DNA of 64,000 bases from DAHUZL01 sp035533215 (GTDB lineage: Bacteria; Chloroflexota; Dormibacteria; Aeolococcales; Bog-877), in contig DATLUG010000031.1 of NCBI GenBank assembly GCA_035533215.1, positions 1-64,000 on the forward strand, given 5' to 3'. Made by a program: the position numbers and the translations under genes. Below are positions 59,834-64,000 of this stretch, in pieces (the first letter of the stretch is position 1; each line of letters starts with the position of its first letter). The notes below the pieces were generated by a model. The model did not search any database. It saw only the letters and a list, made by a program, of their open reading frames with translations, and had not been told where the DNA came from.

Positions 59834-59835
59834 CG

Positions 59836-60267
59836 GTGCCCGCGTGGCTCCGCCGCCGACCGGGGCCCGGGGTGACGGCGGCGCGTCTTCGGGAGCTGGT
59901 CGACGGCCTGGAACGGGCCTGCGCCTCCGGCGATCGGGCCGCCCTCCGCGCATGCACGACGGGTCCGGCCCGGGTCCGCCTGCTGGAGCACCTGGACCGG
60001 ATCGAGAGCGTGGGGGCGGCCTGGGAACCCGCTCGGGCCGAGCTCTGCTGGGCACGGGGCTCGGGTCCGACCGAGCCGGGCGGGATGGGCGTTGGGGGGC
60101 CGACCGTCTGGCTGCGCCTGCGTTTCCGGGACCGTTCGCGCCTGCAGGCGGGGCGTCGCCGACTCCGCGCCGACGACCGGCTGCACCACCTCCGAGCCCT
60201 GGTCGAGATCGGTCCCGGGCCGTGGCGGCTGGTGCGGCTGGTGGTGGACGGGGACGGGGACCTGTGA
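59836..60267 (+). CDS. hypothetical protein at the end of the Tad operon, 143 aa
   Basis: Unrecognised protein. It starts at GTG 59836, two bases after the stop of the CpaE-like gene. Its N-terminal half is helical (LRELVDGLERACASGDRAALRACTTGPARVRLLEHLDRI), and the C-terminal half alternates strands and basic residues (VWLRLRFRDRSRLQAGRRRLRADDRL, then GPWRLVRLVVDGDGDL). This resembles NTF2-like or SnoaL-like small domains in length and pattern but is not clearly either. No signal peptide or membrane segment. By position it belongs to the Tad operon. Confidence 0.6.
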   Translation: MPAWLRRRPGPGVTAARLRELVDGLERACASGDRAALRACTTGPARVRLLEHLDRIESVGAAWEPARAELCWARGSGPTEPGGMGVGGPTVWLRLRFRDRSRLQAGRRRLRADDRLHHLRALVEIGPGPWRLVRLVVDGDGDL

Positions 60268-60461
60268 CGGTGCCGACCCCGGAGCGGGTCGTCGGGCCGG
60301 ACCTGCGACCGTCGGCGCCGGCGAGCGCACACGGCTGCGGGAGAGGTCCGGGGCCCCGTCGCCCCCGCCGCGGCCCAGCGCCGCCAGCCGCCCGGTTGGA
60401 TCGGCCGAGGCGGCTCGGGCCCTTTCACGAGGCGTGGCGGGCCCGTGGCTCAGCGAAGTGA
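60264..60461 (+). CDS. possible small Arg/Pro-rich protein, 65 aa
   Basis: GTG 60264 overlaps the previous stop as GTGA, the same coupling used throughout the operon. The 65 residues are mostly Arg, Pro, Gly and Ala, with no motif. It ends inside the 3' end of the convergent MFS gene. It could be the real final gene of the operon or a chance frame; coupling is its only support. Confidence 0.25.
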   Translation: MTVPTPERVVGPDLRPSAPASAHGCGRGPGPRRPRRGPAPPAARLDRPRRLGPFHEAWRARGSAK

Positions 60462-61775
60462 GCGCACCGCCGGCCGGGTCCCCGCCACGAGGAGCACCAG
60501 TCCGGCCGCCACCGCGCCGCCGGCGATCGCGTCGAACAGCGGCACCACCCGGCTGAGCAGGGCATAGAGGAGGGTGCCGAACGGCGTCACGCCCCAGATC
60601 AGCGAGTAGCAGGCGAGGACCCGGCCCCGCAGGCGTGCCGGGGTCTCGCTCTGGAGGGCGCTGAGGCTGGCGGTGTTGAGGGCCACGAAGGCGAGGCTCA
60701 CCCCCATCAGCGCGGGGAAGGCGACCTGCGCCGTGGTGGCCCGGGTCACGGTGACGAGGGCCGCCGTGTACAGGGGGGCGGCGCCGATCAGCAGCCGTCC
60801 GCGCGGGAGCCGTCGGCTGAGGCCGGTGATGGCGATTCCACCTGCCAGGGCCCCGATCCCGCCCATCGTGTACAGGAGACCGAGGAGCTGGCCCCCGCCG
60901 TGGAGCTGGTCGCGGGCGAGCACCGGGAGGTAGGGCATGTAGCCCACGCCGAGGATGGCCAGCGCCCCCATCGCGATCAGGATCCAGCGGGTGCGGGGAT
61001 CACGTGCGGCCCATCGGAGCCCCTCCCCGAGGTCCTGGAGGGCGGTGTGGCCGTCCGCCGGTCGCGTCGTCCGGGGGACGCCCCGCAGGCCCAGGACCAC
61101 CACCGCCAGGAACGGCAGCGCCAAGGCGCCCATCGCTCCGAAGCAGGCGGCCGGCCCGACGAACCCGATGAGGATGCCGGCCAGGCTCGGTCCCACGATC
61201 CGGGTAGCGCTGGAGGCGGTCGAGGTGAGGGCCGCCGTGCCGAGGAGCTGCTCCTCGCGCACGAGGTCGGCGACCAGGGCCTGGCGGCTGGGCACGTCGA
61301 CCGCGTCGGCGCTGCCGAAGGCGGCGGCGGCCAGGACCAGGACCAGGAGGCCGGCGTGGCCGGTGACGACTGCGGCCGTGAGGCCGAAGGCGGTGGCGGC
61401 CATCGCGGTGGTGGTGGCCATCAGGACGTGGCGCCGCGAGGCGCGGTCGGCGAGCACCCCGGCCGGCAGACCCAGCACCAGGGCGGGCAGCCCATCGGCG
61501 GCCCCGACCAGGCCGACCGCGGGCACCGAGTGGGTGAGCGAGAAGGTGAGGTAGCCGAGTGCGACCAGCTGCATCCACTTGCCGAGGAGCAGGGGCCAGA
61601 GGCCGAGCCAGAACCGTCGGAACGCTGGCACCCGCAGGGGGTCGGGCACGACCCGCGTCCAGCCGCGCCGCGGCCGGACGCCCGCGGCGGCGGCGTCCGC
61701 CGGCATGGTGGGCGGAGCCGAGGGTCCCGGTGCGGCGCCGATCCCGGCGGCGGACTCCGAGGCGGGAACCTTCAT
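60450..61775 (-). CDS. MFS transporter (EntS-like MFS_3 family)
   Basis: A 441-residue 12-helix exporter. The N-terminal block RVPAFRRFWLGLWPLLLG with MQLVALGYLTFSLTHSVPAVG follows the MFS_3 pattern. The motif GLPAGVLADRASRRHVLMAT is the conserved loop 2-3 signature (G-LAD--RR). SRQALVADLV and GPSLAGILIGFVGPAACFG lie in the middle, and a second-half loop LSRRLPRGRLL follows. ATG 61775 is the first start before the first helix; an upstream in-frame start would add a low-complexity leader. It converges on the Tad operon. Substrate unknown; family members export siderophores or drugs. Confidence 0.88.
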   Translation of the reverse strand: MKVPASESAAGIGAAPGPSAPPTMPADAAAAGVRPRRGWTRVVPDPLRVPAFRRFWLGLWPLLLGKWMQLVALGYLTFSLTHSVPAVGLVGAADGLPALVLGLPAGVLADRASRRHVLMATTTAMAATAFGLTAAVVTGHAGLLVLVLAAAAFGSADAVDVPSRQALVADLVREEQLLGTAALTSTASSATRIVGPSLAGILIGFVGPAACFGAMGALALPFLAVVVLGLRGVPRTTRPADGHTALQDLGEGLRWAARDPRTRWILIAMGALAILGVGYMPYLPVLARDQLHGGGQLLGLLYTMGGIGALAGGIAITGLSRRLPRGRLLIGAAPLYTAALVTVTRATTAQVAFPALMGVSLAFVALNTASLSALQSETPARLRGRVLACYSLIWGVTPFGTLLYALLSRVVPLFDAIAGGAVAAGLVLLVAGTRPAVRSLR

Positions 61776-62121
61776 CGGCGCATGGTCCAGCGCGGCGTGT
61801 TCAGGCCTCCGTCCCGCCGCCGGCGGGTTGCGGTGCGGGAGGAATGCCCCCAGCCCGCCATCCTCGCCCATCCGCGGTCCAGCGCGCGTCGGGCGGGCTG
61901 CGCCGCGACCGACAGGAGGGGATGGTGCGGGAGTCGGTCTGGCGGGACGGGGCGGCGGGTGACCTGCTCCTCATGGGCCGGCTTGGCCGCGAATGGGGGG
62001 GCGCCGGGACCGGTTGAGCCACCCCGCCGCCGGCGCCGGCCGCGGGGCCGGGACCCGCGCTGCCGCGCGGGTGGCCGGGGCTGGAGGGGCCTGGCGACCG
62101 CCCGCTCAGCGGGCCTCCGCC
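61776..62121. other. 346-base gap without a supported gene
   Basis: GC-rich intergenic sequence with only Arg/Pro-rich open frames on both strands. It separates the MFS transporter from the zinc-ribbon protein, both on the minus strand, and must carry the MFS promoter. No obvious operator or terminator is seen, other than GC-rich dyads too short to call. Confidence 0.4.
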
Positions 62122-62313
62122 TCACATGCAGCAGGAGTCGCGGGTGCCGCAGCGCGGGCAGCGGTAGTGGGCGTGCTCGGGGACCATCTCGACCTCGCAC
62201 CGTGGGCAGCGGGTCGCCAGCGGGTGGGCGGCCCGGGCTGCCCCGCCCGGGGCCCGCGCCGCGCCCTTCCCGGGAACCTCCCGACCGTCGGAGGCTGGGG
62301 CGCGCGGCATCAT
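62122..62313 (-). CDS. small zinc-ribbon protein, 63 aa
   Basis: A 63-residue protein with a classic zinc ribbon: CPRCE and later CPRCG separated by 14 residues, followed by a final CC (DSCCM). Overlapping ATG codons at 62313 and 62310 start it. The N-terminal half is variable and Ala/Pro-rich. It is encoded 9 bases downstream of the ECF transporter S-component. Zinc ribbons at this size serve as metal-binding regulators or protein-interaction modules. The end MAHYRCPRCGT-like segment is typical of such small proteins. Confidence 0.7.
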   Translation of the reverse strand: MMPRAPASDGREVPGKGAARAPGGAARAAHPLATRCPRCEVEMVPEHAHYRCPRCGTRDSCCM

Positions 62314-62322
62314 GGCTCGAGG

Positions 62323-63144
62323 TTACCGTCCGCGGGCGCCGCCCGCGGCGGGGATGACGCCGCGCCGCCGCGGCTCGGCCGCGGGGGGCGGCGCCGTCTC
62401 GACGGCGGCGGCCTCCAGGACCACGGTGAACCGCGCCGCCACCCGGCGCAGGCCGCAGAGGACGGGCAGGCCGAAGGCCGCCACCATCAGGGCGTTGCCG
62501 ACGGCGCGCAGGCTGTCGTAGGCGAGCGAGGTGGCCAGGTAGAAGCGCAGGAAGTGGGTTGCGGCCACCATCGGGGCGAGACCGGGGCTCCACCCCAGCT
62601 GCGGCGCGGCCCGGAAGAAGGTCCAGTCCCACACGTCGAGGAGCGCCCCGAAGGCGAGCCCGCTGACGGCCCCCACCGCGCCCAGGAGGATCAGGTCCGG
62701 TCGCCCGGGGCGGCCGTGCCGGCGCGCCAGCCCGGCCAGCCCCGCGCCCGCGCCGACCCAGCCCGCGGCCAGCATCTGATAGGGCAGCCAGGGTCCGACC
62801 CCGCCGGTGACCACGGCGGAGACCAGCAGGGAGAGGGTCCCGCAGGCGAAGCCGAAGCTGGGGCCGAGCACGTAGCCACCGCAGAGGATCCCGAAGAAGG
62901 TGGGGCTGAAGCCGCCGATCCCGGTCACCACCGCGGCCCGCATGGCGGCGTCGATGGTGCTGATCGTCACCAGCAGGGCCAGCCGGCGGCTGTCCAGCCG
63001 GCGCTGACCCACCTCCACCAGGAGCAGCACCAGGGTGGTCCCCACGGCGAGGGCGAGGGCCGGGGTGGAGGCCGGGAGGCCGAGGCCGGTGAACGGCCAG
63101 AGGAAGAGCCCGAGCCCGGCGAGGGAGACCAGCAGCAGGGTCAT
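62323..63144 (-). CDS. ECF transporter S component (vitamin-type substrate binding), 273 aa
   Basis: A membrane protein of about six to seven helices: LLVSLAGLGLFLWPF, LALAVGTTLVLLLVEVG, ALLVTISTIDAAMRAAVVTGIGG, GILCGGYVLGPSFGFACG, ISALVSA-like LLVSAVVTGG and LILLGAVGAVSGLAFGALLDVW. The motif FSPTFFGILCGGYVLGPSFGF with GVGPWLPYQMLAAGWVG is that of energy-coupling-factor S components (CbrT/YkoE-like groups, possibly for cobalamin precursors or related). The ATG overlaps the ATPase stop by four bases. The transmembrane T component (EcfT) is not in the window, so it must lie beyond the right edge or elsewhere. Confidence 0.78.
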   Translation of the reverse strand: MTLLLVSLAGLGLFLWPFTGLGLPASTPALALAVGTTLVLLLVEVGQRRLDSRRLALLVTISTIDAAMRAAVVTGIGGFSPTFFGILCGGYVLGPSFGFACGTLSLLVSAVVTGGVGPWLPYQMLAAGWVGAGAGLAGLARRHGRPGRPDLILLGAVGAVSGLAFGALLDVWDWTFFRAAPQLGWSPGLAPMVAATHFLRFYLATSLAYDSLRAVGNALMVAAFGLPVLCGLRRVAARFTVVLEAAAVETAPPPAAEPRRRGVIPAAGGARGR

Positions 63145-64000
63145 GCCGGCCGCCCCGCCTCCAGCCGGCCGCTCCGGACGACGAGGAGGCGGTCGGCCAG
63201 CTCGTCGGCCAGCTCGGCATCGCTGGTGGCGACCACGATCGCGGCGCCGCCTGTGGCCAGTCGGTCGATCACCCGCCCCAAGGCGCCCCGCGCCCACGCG
63301 TCCATCCCCCGGGTCGGCTCGTCGAGGAGGATCAGCTCCGGCTCGCCGGCCAGGACCGCGGCGAGCGCCGCCCGCTGCCGCTCGCCGACGCTGCAGTCGC
63401 GGGGGTCGCGGTCCCCGAGGCCGCCGAGCCCGAGCTCGTCGAGGAGGGGGCGGAGGGGAGCGCTGCGGCCCAGCCAGCGCTGGGTCTGGAGGAGCTCGGC
63501 CCGCAGCGTCGGGAGGTGGAGGAGGGCGCCGGGATCCTGGGGAAGGTAGGCGGCGCGAACGGGCCGGCGCTCGACCGAGCCGGTCAGCGGCGAAAGGAAG
63601 CCTGCAAGGGTGCGCAGCAGGGTGGTCTTGCCACTGCCGTTGGGCCCGGTGCAGGCGAGGACCTCCCCGCGGACTCCGTGGAGGCGCCCCGTCTCGAGGA
63701 CCGGGTCGCGGTGGCCGACCGTCAGCCCGTCAGTGGACCAGAGGACCTCGCCATGGTCCGCCGGTGGCTGCCGGCACCGACGGTGGCCCCGGCGTGGCGG
63801 CGGCGTGGGCGCGGTGAGACGGCCGTTGGCGAGCTGGAGGGTCACCGCGCCCCGCATCCGCATCCGCTCGGGATGATGCTCCGCCAGCACCAGCGCGATG
63901 CCGCGGTCGAGGCAGCCGGCCAGCGCGTCCGCGAGCGCCCTGGCCCCGGCCGGGTCCAGCTGCGAGCTGGGCTCGTCCAGCACGATCGCCCGCGGTGCCA
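63141..64000 (-). CDS. energy-coupling-factor ATPase with two fused ABC domains (5' end beyond the window)
   Basis: The window shows the last third of a first ABC domain: AIVLDEPSSQLDPAGARALADAL with an H-loop VLAEHHPERM. A full second domain follows: Walker A GPNGSGKTTLL, a Q-loop equivalent in AYLPQDP, signature CSVGERQRAALAAVLAG, Walker B LILLDEPTRGMDAWARG and the H-loop-like ATSDAE in place of the usual His. Tandem EcfA domains are usual for vitamin-uptake ECF systems. The final switch region lacks the canonical His, so the second site may be weakened. It is translationally coupled to the S component. Confidence 0.88.
   Translation of the reverse strand, partial: APRAIVLDEPSSQLDPAGARALADALAGCLDRGIALVLAEHHPERMRMRGAVTLQLANGRLTAPTPPPRRGHRRCRQPPADHGEVLWSTDGLTVGHRDPVLETGRLHGVRGEVLACTGPNGSGKTTLLRTLAGFLSPLTGSVERRPVRAAYLPQDPGALLHLPTLRAELLQTQRWLGRSAPLRPLLDELGLGGLGDRDPRDCSVGERQRAALAAVLAGEPELILLDEPTRGMDAWARGALGRVIDRLATGGAAIVVATSDAELADELADRLLVVRSGRLEAGRPA

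Noticed and set aside
1..64000. CRISPR arrays or complete insertion sequences
   Set aside because: No regularly spaced short direct repeats and no transposase domain with flanking inverted repeats were seen. The only mobile-element signs are the VirD4 and integrase relics.

Overview
This window is very GC-rich and gene-dense, with many GTG starts and 4-base ATGA/GTGA gene overlaps. No rRNA is present, so taxonomy is inference only. Several features point to a high-GC single-membrane bacterium: split pntA1-pntA2-pntB, FtsX/LolD-type and energy-coupling-factor transporters, a Tad secretion locus without a secretin, and a secreted Ig-like/propeller protein. Candidate phylum Dormibacterota, a Chloroflexota relative, or a deep Actinomycetota lineage would all fit.

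Layout. 1-1.3 kb: relic of a conjugative coupling ATPase and two unknown small genes. 1.3-7 kb: alpha/beta hydrolase, proC, a glycosyltransferase, then a back-to-back ornithine cyclodeaminase-like and FAD amine oxidase pair. 7-12.4 kb: solute-binding lipoprotein behind a near-consensus promoter, a small-substrate type polysaccharide deacetylase, and a dimethylformamidase large-subunit homologue, possibly an amide-catabolism module. 12.4-18 kb: an accessory stretch with a KDPG aldolase, a DinB protein, a glycosyltransferase and decayed genes (MFS exporter with its MarR regulator, ABC-2 exporter). 18-31 kb: folC, a lipoprotein, a broken isochorismatase, pntA1A2B, otsA/otsB, an ABC exporter and a cation diffusion facilitator. 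31-44.8 kb: a LolD/FtsX exporter coupled to an orphan molybdopterin hydroxylase subunit, MTHFR and an aromatic amino-acid decarboxylase, then accD-accA divergent from fabH-fabF, and MoxR. 44.9-48.2 kb: secreted Ig-like/propeller protein, integrase relic and tRNA-Lys(CTT). 48.3-60.5 kb: two-component system, ECF sigma factor and a tightly coupled Tad/Flp-type locus of about ten genes. 60.5-64 kb: MFS exporter and an ECF vitamin-type transporter running off the window end.

How it fits together. Core metabolism (fatty-acid initiation, folate, trehalose, NADPH balance, proline) is intact and mixed with a graveyard of transferred or dispensable genes. The most system-like segment is the regulator-sigma-Tad block. 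It has two CpaE/TadZ-like ATPases with non-canonical P-loops, three pseudopilin-like proteins and two unknown terminal proteins, but no recognisable Flp pilin or prepilin peptidase. Three perfect inverted repeats stand out: a 30-bp palindrome at 12603, a 15-bp-arm hairpin at 50347 between divergent regulators, and a repeat that folds over the 3' end of the tRNA-Lys gene.
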